From Bradyrhizobium semiaridum (GTDB taxonomy: Bacteria > Pseudomonadota > Alphaproteobacteria > Rhizobiales > Xanthobacteraceae), in the NCBI RefSeq assembly GCF_020329505.1, contig NZ_JAGKJJ010000014.1:1-64000 (forward strand): a stretch of DNA of 64,000 nt, written 5' to 3'. How positions within the stretch are numbered: the first letter of the stretch is position 1; each line of letters starts with the position of its first letter. The translations under genes and the position numbers were made by a program. The notes under the pieces were generated by a model. It saw nothing but the letters and a program-made list of their open reading frames with translations. It did no database searches and was not told the DNA's origin. Positions 10,360 through 20,663 of the stretch are shown piece after piece.

Positions 10360-11403
10360 ATGAATGACGATGTGCGGCTTTGTGACTGCCCTCCGGCCGC
10401 CGAAGCCCCGTCAGGGTTGGTTGCGGCAGGCGCCGAGAGCGGCGTCTACGCCGCGCTCGACCTTGGCACCAACAATTGCCGGCTCCTGATCGCCTGTCCC
10501 GCCGGCGACGGGTTCCGCGTGGTCGACTCGTTCTCGCGGATCATCCGCCTCGGCGAGGGCATTGCCGCGACCGGTTCCATCAGCGAGGCGGCGATCGGGC
10601 GCGCCATCGCCGCGCTCTCGATTTGCAGCGACAAGATCCGCTATCGCAAGGCGCGGCGGCTGCGGCTGATCGCGACCGAGGCCTGCCGCGCCGCCGGCAA
10701 TGCCGAGAGTTTTCGCGAACGCGTCGCCGCCGAGACCGGCATCAAGCTCGAGGTGATCGACCGCGAGACCGAGGCGACGCTGGCCGTGATCGGCTGCTCG
10801 CCGCTGCTCGATCCGAAGGGACGAGGGGCCATCCTGTTCGACATCGGCGGCGGCTCCACCGAGCTGGTGCGGATCGAGCGCGATCCCGCAACGTCAGACG
10901 CGCCGCCGCGCATCAAAGCGTGGATGTCGATCCCGCTCGGCGTCGTCACGCTGGCGGAGCATTTCGGCGGCAGGAACGTCACGCCGGAGCTGTATGCACG
11001 CATGATCGACGAAGTCGCCCGGCATGTCGCGCCGTTCGCGGCCGAGCACGGCCAGGATTTGCGCGACATGCACATGCTCGGCACGTCAGGCACCGTCACC
11101 ACGCTGGCCGGCGTGTTCCTCAATCTGCCGCGCTACGACCGCCGCCGCATCGACGGCATCTGGATGAACGATTGCGACGTCACGGCGACGATCCAGAAGC
11201 TGCTCTGCATGAGCTATGAGCAGCGCGTCCACAACAATTGCATCAGCGTCGAGCGCGCCGATCTGGTGCTCGCCGGCTGCGCCATCCTCGATGCGATCCG
11301 CTACGCCTTCCCGCTGCCGCGCCTGCGCGTCGCCGACCGCGGCCTGCGTGAGGGCATGCTGGTCGAGATGATGCGCGAGGACGGCGCCCTGCGGGCGTGC
11401 TAG
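10360..11403 (+). CDS. Ppx/GppA family phosphatase
   Basis: A 347-residue protein of the sugar kinase/actin/Hsp70 fold. It carries [16 protein letters not shown] (phosphate 1 loop), [30 protein letters not shown] (phosphate 2 loop) and [14 protein letters not shown]. These are the exopolyphosphatase/guanosine pentaphosphatase signatures, but the protein lacks the extra C-terminal domains of long Ppx. It likely hydrolyses polyphosphate or pppGpp in the cytosol. ATG 10360 is preceded by GGAAAG at a good distance and is preferred over the GTG at 10306. The rlmE gene follows after 182 bp that hold a repeat. Confidence 0.9.
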   Translation: MNDDVRLCDCPPAAEAPSGLVAAGAESGVYAALDLGTNNCRLLIACPAGDGFRVVDSFSRIIRLGEGIAATGSISEAAIGRAIAALSICSDKIRYRKARRLRLIATEACRAAGNAESFRERVAAETGIKLEVIDRETEATLAVIGCSPLLDPKGRGAILFDIGGGSTELVRIERDPATSDAPPRIKAWMSIPLGVVTLAEHFGGRNVTPELYARMIDEVARHVAPFAAEHGQDLRDMHMLGTSGTVTTLAGVFLNLPRYDRRRIDGIWMNDCDVTATIQKLLCMSYEQRVHNNCISVERADLVLAGCAILDAIRYAFPLPRLRVADRGLREGMLVEMMREDGALRAC

Positions 11404-11413
11404 ACGCTTTCTT

Positions 11414-11557
11414 CGCCTCTCCCCGCCTGCGGGGAGAGGCCGGATCGCATCGCAAGATGCGACCGGGTGAGGGGGATTCTCCGCGAGTCAAACTCTCGCC
11501 TTTAATGCGGAAGCAGCCCTCACCCCAACCCTCTCCCTGCAAGAGCGGGGCGAGGGA
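11414..11557. repeat. Long palindromic repeat (CCTCTCCCCGC type), copy 2
   Basis: The left part CCTCTCCCCGCCTGCGGGG is followed by GGATCGCATCGCAAGATGCG, and the right part contains CCCTCTCCCTGCAAGAGCGG. The layout matches the copy at 7630-7775. It lies between the Ppx/GppA gene and rlmE, in the same-strand gap, so it may reduce read-through or stabilise the upstream mRNA. Confidence 0.8.
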
Positions 11558-11585
11558 GCAGAAACACCGGGACGCAAGAACCATC

Positions 11586-12287
11586 ATGGCGAAAGACACC
11601 ACCGGGCGGCTGCACGTCACGGTCAAGAGCGGCGGCAAGCGAAAACTGTCGTCGAAACTCTGGCTGGAGCGCCAGCTCAACGATCCCTACGTGGCCAAGG
11701 CCAAGGCGATGGGTTATCGCTCGCGCGCCGCGTTCAAGCTCACCGAGATCGACGACAAATATCGCCTGCTGAAGCCGGGAATGACGGTGGTCGACCTCGG
11801 CGCCGCGCCCGGCGGCTGGAGCCAGATCGCCGCCAAGCGCACCGGCGCGGCCGACGGCAAGGGCAAGGTGATCGCGATCGACCTTCTGGAAATGGGCGAG
11901 ATCCCCGGCGTCACCTTCGCGCAGCTCGACTTCCTCGACCACGACGCGCCGGAAAAACTGATCGCGATGATGGGGGGCCGCGCCGACATCGTGATGTCTG
12001 ATATGGCCGCCAACACCACCGGCCATCGCAAGACCGACCAGCTCCGCATCATCGGCCTCGTCGAGACCGCCGCGCATTTCGCCTGCGAGGTGCTCAACCC
12101 AGGCGGGGTGTTTCTGGCAAAAGTATTTCAGAGCGGCGCCGACGCCGAGCTGCTCGCACAGCTGAAGCGCGATTTCGCCACCGTCCGCCACGTCAAGCCG
12201 GCCGCGAGCCGGCAGGATTCCTCCGAGCGTTACGTGCTGGCGACGGGGTTCAGGGGACAGTCCAGTTCGACATTGCAAGGAGCGTAA
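11586..12287 (+). CDS. rlmE: 23S rRNA 2'-O-ribose methyltransferase RlmE (FtsJ)
   Basis: A 233-residue protein methylating the 2'-OH of U2552 in 23S rRNA, by family knowledge. The SAM-binding loop [15 protein letters not shown] is clear. The catalytic K-D-K-E tetrad is visible as the Lys of [10 protein letters not shown], the Asp of IVMSDMAAN, the Lys of VFLAKVFQ and the Glu of [12 protein letters not shown]. The start [11 protein letters not shown] at 11586 is chosen over an in-frame extension to 11397, which would read through the repeat. It probably belongs with the preceding Ppx/GppA gene as a conserved pair. Confidence 0.95.
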   Translation: MAKDTTGRLHVTVKSGGKRKLSSKLWLERQLNDPYVAKAKAMGYRSRAAFKLTEIDDKYRLLKPGMTVVDLGAAPGGWSQIAAKRTGAADGKGKVIAIDLLEMGEIPGVTFAQLDFLDHDAPEKLIAMMGGRADIVMSDMAANTTGHRKTDQLRIIGLVETAAHFACEVLNPGGVFLAKVFQSGADAELLAQLKRDFATVRHVKPAASRQDSSERYVLATGFRGQSSSTLQGA

Positions 12288-12344
12288 CGAGGACTTGCCC
12301 GCCGTAGCTTTGGCCAACGCGGAAGAGGGACAGCAAATACTCCG

Positions 12345-12467
12345 CGTCGTCCTGGCGAACGCCAGGACCCATTACCCCCACCGCTCGTTGGTGTGCGGTG
12401 CTGGGGCCAGCATCCTGCTCTCAATCCAAATTCGGTGGTTATGGGTCCTGGCCTTCGCCAGGACGAC
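12345..12467. repeat. Palindromic repeat (CGTCCTGGC...GCCAGGACG type)
   Basis: The outer arms GTCCTGGCGAACGCCAGGAC and GTCCTGGCCTTCGCCAGGAC are each a hairpin and also pair with each other, with TGGGTCC/GGACCCA flanks. It lies in the 197-bp gap between convergent rlmE and MFS genes. It belongs with the copy at 22551-22673, which has CCCGG in place of CCTGG. Probable bidirectional terminator and interspersed repeat. Confidence 0.75.
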
Positions 12468-12484
12468 AGCATGGAGGAGGCCGT

Positions 12485-13972
12485 TCACCCGAGCCGCTGA
12501 TCCCGCGCGTTCTGGGTGTCCTCGGTCGCCGCCTTGACGGCGTCGGCGGCGGCGCGTTTCTCGGCGCCCTTGCGGCTCGAGATGTCGATCGCCTTGCGGC
12601 CGGCGATCTCGTTGCCGGCATCCGCCGGCATCTGCCAGAAGAACCAGGCCGAGGCGGCCGAGATCAAGGACACCACGATGAAGGCCGGCGCGAACACGTC
12701 GGCGGACAGCTCGCTCTGGTGATGCAGCGCCAGCGTGCTCTCGACCGAGAACGCACCGACCGCGACGCCCGCGGACACCGCGAGCTGCTGGTTGACGCTG
12801 ACGAGGGTCGTGGCACGGCTCATCTGCGGCGCTTCGACCTCCGCATAGGCCACGGTGTTGATCGCGGTGAATTGCAGCGAGCGGAAGAAGCCGCCGACCA
12901 CCAGGATGGTGAAGATCAGCATCAGCGGCGTCGAGATCGTGAACAGGGCGCAGGCGGCGAGGAAGGCCGAGCTGACCACCGCATTGACCGTCATCATGTT
13001 GCGGAAGCCGAAGGCACGGATAATGCGCGCCGCGAGCGTCTTCATGCCCATGGCGCCGACCGCGGACGCAAAGGTCACGAGCCCGGACTGGAACGGCGAC
13101 AGGCCGAAGCCGACCTGCATCAGCAGCGGCAGCAGGAACGGCAGCGCGCCGATGCCGAGCCGGAACATGAAGCCACCGACGATCGACGCGCGCATCGTCG
13201 GCAGCCGCAGCAAGCCGAAATCCAGCACCGGCGAGCCGGTGCGACGTGCATGCAGCACGTAGAGGGTCATCGACACCGTGCCGACCCCGACCAAAGCGGC
13301 GACGATCGGCCACGGCAACAGATTGAGCCCGGCGACCGAAAGCCCGAAGGCGATGCCGGCAAGGCCGATGCCGGCCAGCACCAGCCCGGTGAGATCGAAG
13401 CGCTCGGGATCGACGCTCTTGATCGGGTCGATGTATTTCAGCGCCAGGAAGATGCCGAGCAGCCCGATCGGGATGTTGATCAGGAAGATCCAGTGCCAGG
13501 AGAAATAGGTGGTGATGAAGCCGCCGAGCGGCGGCCCGACCACCGGACCGATCAGCGCCGGCACGGTCACCCAGGCCATCGCGTTGACCAGCGCGCTCTT
13601 GTCGACCGAGCGCAGCAGCACCAGCCGCCCGACCGGCGTCATCATCGCCCCGCCGAGGCCTTGCAGGATGCGTGCGAACACGAAGTCGGTCACCGAGGTC
13701 GAGAGCGCACAGCCGATCGAGCCCAGCATGAACACGCCGACGGCGCCGGCGAACACGATCCGCGGGCCGAATCGATCCGCGGTCCAGCCGCTGGCTGGGA
13801 TGAACACCGCCAGCGACAGCAGGTAGGAGGTGATCGCCAGCTTCAGCGTCAGCGGGCTGGTGCCGATATCGGCCGCGATTGCCGGCAGCGAGGTCGCGAT
13901 GACCGTGGAATCCATGTTCTCCATGAAGAGAGCGGTGGCCACGATGAGCGGAATCAGGCGTTCTTTGTTCAT
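12485..13972 (-). CDS. MFS multidrug transporter, DHA2 (EmrB/QacA-like) family
   Basis: A 495-residue protein with the pattern of a 14-helix drug:H+ antiporter. It has ENMDSTVIATSLPAIA in helix 1 (motif D1 with its Asp), ADRFGPRIVF (motif A) and ALIGPVVGPPLGGFIT (antiporter motif C). A long charged C-terminal tail (about the last 40 residues, rich in Ala/Lys/Asp) is cytoplasmic. It likely exports hydrophobic compounds. No regulator lies directly beside it. The start is MNKERLIPL at 13972. Confidence 0.88.
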   Translation of the reverse strand: MNKERLIPLIVATALFMENMDSTVIATSLPAIAADIGTSPLTLKLAITSYLLSLAVFIPASGWTADRFGPRIVFAGAVGVFMLGSIGCALSTSVTDFVFARILQGLGGAMMTPVGRLVLLRSVDKSALVNAMAWVTVPALIGPVVGPPLGGFITTYFSWHWIFLINIPIGLLGIFLALKYIDPIKSVDPERFDLTGLVLAGIGLAGIAFGLSVAGLNLLPWPIVAALVGVGTVSMTLYVLHARRTGSPVLDFGLLRLPTMRASIVGGFMFRLGIGALPFLLPLLMQVGFGLSPFQSGLVTFASAVGAMGMKTLAARIIRAFGFRNMMTVNAVVSSAFLAACALFTISTPLMLIFTILVVGGFFRSLQFTAINTVAYAEVEAPQMSRATTLVSVNQQLAVSAGVAVGAFSVESTLALHHQSELSADVFAPAFIVVSLISAASAWFFWQMPADAGNEIAGRKAIDISSRKGAEKRAAADAVKAATEDTQNARDQRLG

Positions 13973-14113
13973 CAAATGGGACGGCCGGAAGCTGAAACAG
14001 GCGGGCGAGGGGGCTGTATCATCCTGCCGCTGGGGGCGCTATTGCGGAACCGGACAAACCACCTAAATCCTGCGAGACGCTGGTATGCATCCGCCGGTGT
14101 GAAGAGGTTTGCC

Positions 14114-14365
14114 GTGATCTACGTCCTCGCCGCTCTGCTGCCGCCGATCGGGCTGCTCCTGAACGGACAGCCGTTCTCGGCCATCTTCAACCTGCTCCTG
14201 ATCGTGGTTTGCGCAATTTTGGGGCTGTTTTTCCATATGTTGCTGCTGGTGCCGTCGGCGCATGCGCTGATCGCGGTCCACATGAAGCGGGAAGACCGCC
14301 GCCACCGCGAGGTGGTCGAGGCGATCCGCCGGCACGGGCCGCCGCCCGGCTACCGGATGCCCTGA
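14114..14365 (+). CDS. Small Pmp3/YqaE-like membrane protein with a charged tail
   Basis: An 83-residue protein. IYVLAALLPPIGLLLNGQP is the first transmembrane segment with the Leu-Pro-Pro turn of the Pmp3/YqaE stress proteins. The second hydrophobic stretch FNLLLIVVCAILGLFFHMLL ends in a conserved His region. A hydrophilic tail (HMKREDRRHREVVEAIRRHG) of about 30 residues follows, longer than the usual 50-residue family members. GTG 14114 is chosen because GAAGAGG lies 6 bp upstream; a GTG at 14099 is in frame but has no ribosome-binding site. The annotation is by similarity of pattern only. Confidence 0.7.
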   Translation: MIYVLAALLPPIGLLLNGQPFSAIFNLLLIVVCAILGLFFHMLLLVPSAHALIAVHMKREDRRHREVVEAIRRHGPPPGYRMP

Positions 14366-14467
14366 ATCGGGCCCGTAAAAAGCCTGTGCATGGCCGGCAA
14401 ACACTTTGATTCGTCATCCCGCCATGCTATCGACCAGCGTCAACCCCACCGATGGGCACCGATTCCA

Positions 14468-14490
14468 CGGTGACGCACCGAGCGTCACCG
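14468..14490 (+). promoter_or_regulatory. Stem-loop in the guaB leader
   Basis: CGGTGACGC and GCGTCACCG are perfect 9-bp arms around the 5-base loop ACCGA. The hairpin lies 57 bp upstream of the guaB ATG in the 181-bp gap. No run of T follows, so it is not a simple terminator. It could be part of an mRNA leader that affects guaB expression, or an operator. Confidence 0.45.
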
Positions 14491-14510
14491 CAGGCGGCGT
14501 TCATCCGTAA

Positions 14511-16037
<1,527 letters not shown>

Positions 16038-16050
16038 ATCATTCTCCCCA

Positions 16051-16155
16051 TGTCATTCCGGGGCGATGCGCAGCATCGAGCCCGGAATCCATCCGACGGC
16101 AACGCCGGTGGATGAATGGATTCCGGGCTCGTGCTTTGCACGCCCCGGAATGACG
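16051..16155. repeat. Palindromic repeat (GTCATTCCGGGG type)
   Basis: GTCATTCCGGGG at the left end pairs with CCCCGGAATGAC at the right end. The inner arms GAGCCCGGAATCCAT and ATGGATTCCGGGCTC pair as well, giving a long hairpin of about 105 bp. It follows guaB and may act as its terminator or mRNA stabiliser. This sequence is a familiar interspersed repeat in Bradyrhizobium-like genomes. Confidence 0.8.
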
Positions 16156-16324
16156 GTATTGCGCGAGCGGTGACGTCTTCGCCGTGACGCCCGCCGTTTC
16201 AAACAGAATTTCAAACAACACGCGGTTGAAACAGCAAATCCGTCTCCCTTGCGGGGAGCCGGATTGCGTGACTACGTGTCTGCCACGAAACCATCACACC
16301 AAGGAAAATCCGGAGGAAAATACC

Positions 16325-17347
16325 ATGTCCCAGGCAAGACGCATCGTCCTCGCCTCACGTCCGCACGGCGAGCCCACGCCCGCCAATTTCAGGCTCGAGG
16401 ACTACACGCCGCCGACGCCAGGCGCGGGCGAGGTGCTGCTGCGCACGATCTGGCTGTCGCTCGATCCCTATATGCGCGGCCGCATGAGCGACGGTCCGTC
16501 CTATGCCGCACCGGTGCCGGTCGGCGGCGTGATGGAGGGCGGCACGGTGAGCGAGGTGATCGCGTCGAACAATCCGGGCTTTGCCAAGGGCGATATCGTG
16601 CTGTCGCGCGCGGGCTGGCAGACCCATGCGCTATCCGACGGCAAGGGCCTTGCCAAGATCGATCCGAAGCTCGCGCCGATCTCGACTGCCGTGGGTGTGC
16701 TCGGTATGCCCGGCATGACCGCCTATACCGGGCTGCTCGAGATCGGCAAGCCGCAGGCGGGCGAGACCGTGGTGGTGGCGGCTGCCTCCGGCGCGGTCGG
16801 ATCGGCGGTCGGACAGATCGCCAAGATCAAGGGCGCGCGCGCCATCGGCATTGCCGGCGGCAAGGACAAATGCGCTTACGTGAAGAACGAGCTCGGCTTC
16901 GACGAGTGCCTCGACCACCGCGATCCCAACCTCGCCGCGAAGCTGAAGGAAGCCTGCCCGAAGGGCATCGACGTCTATTTCGAGAATGTCGGCGGCGCGG
17001 TGTTCGAGGCGGTGTTTCCGCTGCTCAACGCATTCGCGCGCATCCCGGTGTGCGGCCTGATCGCGCATTACAACGACACCGAGGCGCATGCGCCGAAATG
17101 GGCCGGTGCGATGATGCGCAACATCCTGACCAAGCGGCTGACCTTCCGCGGCTTCATCGTCAGCGACTTCGCCGCGATGCATGGCGACTTCCTCCGCGAC
17201 ATGTCGCAGTGGGTGCGCGAGGGCAAGGTCAAGTACAAGGAGTTCGTGACCGAGGGGCTGGACAGCGCGCCGGAGGCCTTCATGGGCCTGCTGAAGGGCG
17301 CCAATTTCGGCAAGCAACTGGTCCGGGTCGGGCCGGACAAGGCCTGA
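16325..17347 (+). CDS. NADP-dependent oxidoreductase, MDR superfamily (CurA/leukotriene B4 dehydrogenase-like)
   Basis: A 340-residue zinc-independent medium-chain reductase. The N-terminal part has LSLDPYMRGRMSDGPSY, typical of the PtgR/CurA group. The Rossmann domain carries VVAAASGAVGSAVGQIAKI (nucleotide-binding loop), followed by IGIAGGKDKC and VYFENVGGAVFEAV. These enzymes reduce the double bond of enones and related substrates with NADPH. ATG 16325 is preceded by GGAGG at a good distance; the upstream in-frame extension to 16184 is not supported. A GC hairpin follows the gene at 17409. Confidence 0.92.
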   Translation: MSQARRIVLASRPHGEPTPANFRLEDYTPPTPGAGEVLLRTIWLSLDPYMRGRMSDGPSYAAPVPVGGVMEGGTVSEVIASNNPGFAKGDIVLSRAGWQTHALSDGKGLAKIDPKLAPISTAVGVLGMPGMTAYTGLLEIGKPQAGETVVVAAASGAVGSAVGQIAKIKGARAIGIAGGKDKCAYVKNELGFDECLDHRDPNLAAKLKEACPKGIDVYFENVGGAVFEAVFPLLNAFARIPVCGLIAHYNDTEAHAPKWAGAMMRNILTKRLTFRGFIVSDFAAMHGDFLRDMSQWVREGKVKYKEFVTEGLDSAPEAFMGLLKGANFGKQLVRVGPDKA

Positions 17348-17408
17348 GCGAGGCTTTTAAGCCCCATTCCGCGCAAAAACGTATCAAAAGCGCCACTATA
17401 TCAGGCTT

Positions 17409-17428
17409 TGGGGGCAGTCTTGCCCCCA
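17409..17428 (+). terminator. Possible rho-independent terminator after the oxidoreductase gene
   Basis: TGGGGGCA and TGCCCCCA form an 8-bp GC-rich stem with loop GTCT, followed by a short TT. It lies about 60 bp after the oxidoreductase stop. The T-run is weak, so termination is plausible but not certain. Confidence 0.5.
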
Positions 17429-17486
17429 TTTGCTTGACCGGGGCCCGGCGGAATTGAATCAATATGGCCATATTTCAGGTGTAGCC

Positions 17487-17774
17487 ATGATCTTTGAGCT
17501 GATTGTTTTAGGGGTCATCCTGCTGGCCGTTGGCTATTGGGCGACGATGTTCGCCATGGGCCGCCGCGATGATGTGTTGCACGGCCATTTCGTCGAGGAC
17601 GAGCCCGATGCCGAGCCGGCTCGCCCGGTCCGGCCGCTTGCCACCCGAGCCGTTCCCAGGCGGCCGCTGCCTCCCGCGCGGCCGGTCCCTGCCGCGCAGC
17701 CGTCCGACCAGGACTCGCTGCAGGCGCTGCTCGCCGTCATCAAGCGCGACCTGAAGGACGCCGCACAGATCTGA
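17487..17774 (+). CDS. Small single-span membrane protein, unknown function
   Basis: A 95-residue protein. MIFELIVLGVILLAVGYWATMFAMG is one N-terminal transmembrane helix. It is followed by GRRDDVLHGHF, a Pro/Arg/Ala-rich linker, and the amphipathic C-terminal end DSLQALLAVIKRDLKDA. I do not recognise a named family. The topology suggests a membrane-anchored cytoplasmic tail. It ends 6 bp before the convergent metallophosphoesterase gene. The ATG at 17487 is the natural start because the frame upstream is not hydrophobic. Confidence 0.65.
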   Translation: MIFELIVLGVILLAVGYWATMFAMGRRDDVLHGHFVEDEPDAEPARPVRPLATRAVPRRPLPPARPVPAAQPSDQDSLQALLAVIKRDLKDAAQI

Positions 17775-17780
17775 ATCGGT

Positions 17781-18620
17781 TCAGGCCGCCGCCTCCTTGC
17801 CGAGCAGCACGTCGAGGTCGACATCGGTCTGGCCCCTGGCCCGGACGTGGCGCACCTCGAAACTGTCCGGTTGAAAACGGTATTCGACGAGGCCCGTCTC
17901 CTTGATGCCGATCCGCTGCTGGCGTGCGTCGGAGATGATGAAGCCGGCCGAGGGCGCCCAGATTTGCCTGACATGGCCGAACGTGTAATCGCGGCGCTGG
18001 TGCACGTGGCCGCTGCCGACGAGGCGCAGATCGACCTTGCCGAACATCTCGATCAGGCGCTGCCGCGCCGGCTGCGGCACGTAGCGGAATGATGTTTCCG
18101 CCTGCTCCGGATCGGAGGGCAGGTCGAGAAAAAGCGGCTTGTGCAGGAACAGCGCGACCGGTTTGCCGGCCGCCTTGCCGAGTTGTGTCGCGAGCCAGTC
18201 GAACTGCGCGGCCTCGCGATCGAGGCCAGTGTTCATGATCAGCGAGTTGAGGCCGATGAAGCACCAGCCGGCGGCGTCGAACTGCCAACGGTCCTCGCCG
18301 TACACAGCGGTAAAGGCGTTGCACGTGTCTTCGGTCGGCAGCTGCGTCGGCACCGGGCCGACCGCGGTCGGATTGTCGCCGATGTCGTGGTTGCCCGGCA
18401 GATAGCGGCACTCGACCGGCAGCGCGGCGTGGAGGTCCCGCGCGAACGCCAGATCGTCGCGGCTGGTCGGCCCGTCGAACGAGACGTCGCCGCTGTTGAG
18501 CACGAGATCGGGCCGCGTCGCATCGATGTGCTCGCTGACGCAGTGGAAGTTGTCGATGAGCAGGTTGAAGCGGCGAGCGAGGTGGGTGTCGGAGATCTGG
18601 GTCAGGCGAAACTGGGACAT
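17781..18620 (-). CDS. Metallophosphoesterase (calcineurin-like phosphodiesterase)
   Basis: A 279-residue cytosolic enzyme with the full dinuclear-metal motif set: ISDTHLAR (DxH), VLNSGDVSFDG (GD), YLPGNHDIGD (GNHD), LFLHKPLF and LVGSGHVHQ (GHxH). The order and length fit the CpdA-like or Icc-like phosphodiesterase group, which can hydrolyse cAMP or other phosphodiesters. Start at MSQFRLTQISDTH (18620), preceded by AAGGA; the open frame up to 18824 is low-complexity and rejected. The substrate is unknown. Confidence 0.87.
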   Translation of the reverse strand: MSQFRLTQISDTHLARRFNLLIDNFHCVSEHIDATRPDLVLNSGDVSFDGPTSRDDLAFARDLHAALPVECRYLPGNHDIGDNPTAVGPVPTQLPTEDTCNAFTAVYGEDRWQFDAAGWCFIGLNSLIMNTGLDREAAQFDWLATQLGKAAGKPVALFLHKPLFLDLPSDPEQAETSFRYVPQPARQRLIEMFGKVDLRLVGSGHVHQRRDYTFGHVRQIWAPSAGFIISDARQQRIGIKETGLVEYRFQPDSFEVRHVRARGQTDVDLDVLLGKEAAA

Positions 18621-18693
18621 GCGGCGATCCTTTCGCCGACACGATAGGTCGGCGCGAAGTCGGAACGATGACGATTTCAACGACTTATTCGCT

Positions 18694-18729
18694 GCTCTGT
18701 TTGATGCATTGTTTGAAGTCCTGTTCGAA
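18694..18729. repeat. Three imperfect 12-bp tandem units
   Basis: GCTCTGTTTGAT, GCATTGTTTGAA and GTCCTGTTCGAA run head to tail in the 266-bp gap between the metallophosphoesterase and MAPEG genes. The gap otherwise has no gene I can support. The repeat may be a binding site cluster, or chance. Confidence 0.35.
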
Positions 18730-18886
18730 CCCCGCCTTGCGCGAGCGCTGAAACCGCCGTCATTCCCGGGAGTTGGTGATCCGGGTTCAGATGCCGGTTC
18801 AGGCGGCTGCCGCGGGCGCTTCATTGTCAGCGACCGGGGCGGCAGCTAAGAGGGCGTCAGGGCTCCGTGGGCTGAGGGAGGTTCTG

Positions 18887-19309
18887 ATGTCTGTTCAAAT
18901 GGTTTTGCTGCCTGTCTTCATTCAGATTGGGCTCACCTTCGCCCTTCTGTTCGGCATGGCGGCGACGCGCACAAGGGCGCTCACCAGCGGTGAGACCAAG
19001 ATGCGCGACATCGCGCTGCGCCAGCCGAACTGGCCGGTCCAGGCCACCCAGTTCGGCAACTGCTTCGCCAACCAGTTCGAAATTCCGGTCCTGTTCTACA
19101 TTCTGATTGCCATTGCGCTGCCGCTGCGCCATGCCGATCTGGTCATCGTACTGCTGTCCTGGGTGTTCGTGATCACGCGCTTCGCCCATGCCGGCATCTT
19201 CGTCACCTCCAACGACGTGCGACCGCGTTCGCTGGCCTGGTTTGCCGGCGCGGTGGTCGTCCTCGTGATGTGGCTGTATTTCGCGCTCCGGATCCTGCTG
19301 GTGATCTGA
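18887..19309 (+). CDS. MAPEG-family membrane protein
   Basis: A 140-residue protein with four hydrophobic segments. VLLPVFIQIGLTFALLFGM is the first, and the loop RQPNWPVQATQFGNCFANQFEIPVLFYIL holds the Asn/Glu pattern of the MAPEG family (microsomal GST-like). WVFVITRFAHAGIFVTSN follows. Family members are membrane-embedded glutathione-dependent or eicosanoid enzymes, but the bacterial role is poorly known. ATG 18887 has GGGAGG upstream. It lies 24 bp before the RsmB-like gene, so the two are probably cotranscribed. Confidence 0.82.
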   Translation: MSVQMVLLPVFIQIGLTFALLFGMAATRTRALTSGETKMRDIALRQPNWPVQATQFGNCFANQFEIPVLFYILIAIALPLRHADLVIVLLSWVFVITRFAHAGIFVTSNDVRPRSLAWFAGAVVVLVMWLYFALRILLVI

Positions 19310-19333
19310 CGCGCCTCGAACCGAAAGAGATCA

Positions 19334-20632
19334 ATGACTCCCGCCGCCCGGCTTTCCGCCGCGATCGAGCTGATCGCCACCATCGATGCACAGCGCATTC
19401 CTGCCGCCAAGGCGCTGAAGGAATGGGGCACCGCGCATCGCTATGCCGGCTCCGGCGACCGCGCCGCGATCTCGGGCCTGATCTGGGACGTGCTGCGCCG
19501 GCAATCCTCCGCGGCGTATCTGATGGACGGCGACAGCCCCCGCGCCCGCGTGCTCGGCATGCTCGCCCTGGAGCGCGGCATGGACGCCGCCACCATCGCC
19601 GCGCTGTGCGACGGCAGCCGCTTCGCGCCGGAGCCGCTGACCGCGGCGGAGGAGGCCGCGTTGACCTCGCGCTCGCTCGCCGAAGCGCCGGCGCATGTCG
19701 CGGGCGACTATCCGGAATGGCTCGATCCGTACCTCGCCAAGGTGTTCGGCGATGATCGCGCCGCGGAGGCGACCGCGATGGCGAGCCGCGCGCCGCTCGA
19801 TCTGCGGGTCAACACGCTGAAGGGCAAGCGCGAGAAGATCCTGCCGCGGCTGGCGCATCTCGGCGCCAAGGAAACGCCTTGGTCGCCGCTTGGCCTGCGC
19901 ATCGAGCTCGGCGCCGACGCCCGCAATCCCGGCATCCATTCCGAGGAGGATTTCATTAAGGGCGCGATCGAGGTGCAGGACGAGGGCTCGCAACTCGCCG
20001 CGCTCCTGGCAGCCGCAAAACCCGGCGAGCAGGTGATCGACCTCTGTGCCGGTGCCGGCGGCAAGACGCTGGCGCTGGCGGTCCAGATGGGCGGCAAGGG
20101 CCGGCTGATTGCGACCGACCACGACAAGCGCCAGCTCGCGCCGATCCATGAGCGGCTGTCGCGCGCCGGCGTGCACAATTGCGAGGTGCGTACGCCGCGC
20201 GGCGAGGCGGACGTGCTGTCCGACATCAAGGCCTCGGCCGACCTCGTGCTGATCGACGCGCCCTGCACCGGCACCGGCACCTGGCGCCGCAACCCCGATG
20301 CCAAATGGCGAATGCGCCCCGGCGCGCTCGAGGTGCGGCTGAAGGACCAGGCCGAAGTGCTGGCGCGCGCCGCGCCACTGGTGAAGCCGGGCGGCCGGAT
20401 CGCCTACATCACCTGCTCGGTGCTATCAGAGGAGAACGGCGATCAGGTGAGGGCATTCGTCGCGCAGCATCCGGAATTCTCGGTGCAGCCGCCGGAGCAG
20501 ACGGCGAGCGTGCTGTGGGACAAGGCTGAGGATTTTGCCGCGGCGGCACTGCGGTCGGAAGAGGGCTGGCTGATGACCCCGCGACGAACGGGCACGGATG
20601 GGTTCTTCGTCTCGGTGCTGAAGAAGGCGTGA
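19334..20632 (+). CDS. RsmB-like rRNA (cytosine-5) methyltransferase
   Basis: A 432-residue protein of the Fmu/NOL1/Nop2 family. The N-terminal part is NusB-like helical. The catalytic domain has VIDLCAGAGGKTLALAV (SAM loop), LVLIDAPCTGTGTWRRNPD (motif IV with PC) and RIAYITCSVLSEENGDQV (motif VI with TC, the nucleophilic cysteine). The expected reaction is formation of m5C in 16S rRNA. Family members of this subgroup are often called RsmB, but the exact target is not proven. It follows MAPEG closely. Confidence 0.9.
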   Translation: MTPAARLSAAIELIATIDAQRIPAAKALKEWGTAHRYAGSGDRAAISGLIWDVLRRQSSAAYLMDGDSPRARVLGMLALERGMDAATIAALCDGSRFAPEPLTAAEEAALTSRSLAEAPAHVAGDYPEWLDPYLAKVFGDDRAAEATAMASRAPLDLRVNTLKGKREKILPRLAHLGAKETPWSPLGLRIELGADARNPGIHSEEDFIKGAIEVQDEGSQLAALLAAAKPGEQVIDLCAGAGGKTLALAVQMGGKGRLIATDHDKRQLAPIHERLSRAGVHNCEVRTPRGEADVLSDIKASADLVLIDAPCTGTGTWRRNPDAKWRMRPGALEVRLKDQAEVLARAAPLVKPGGRIAYITCSVLSEENGDQVRAFVAQHPEFSVQPPEQTASVLWDKAEDFAAAALRSEEGWLMTPRRTGTDGFFVSVLKKA

Positions 20633-20663
20633 CGCTTTCGCCGCATGACGGATAAGCAGCTTG

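Noticed and set aside
12398..14365. A 655-codon open frame leading into the Pmp3-like gene
   Set aside because: Most of it lies opposite the DHA2 transporter and is low-complexity Arg/Gln/Asp; only the last 83 codons have protein-like character, so a short gene is called instead.
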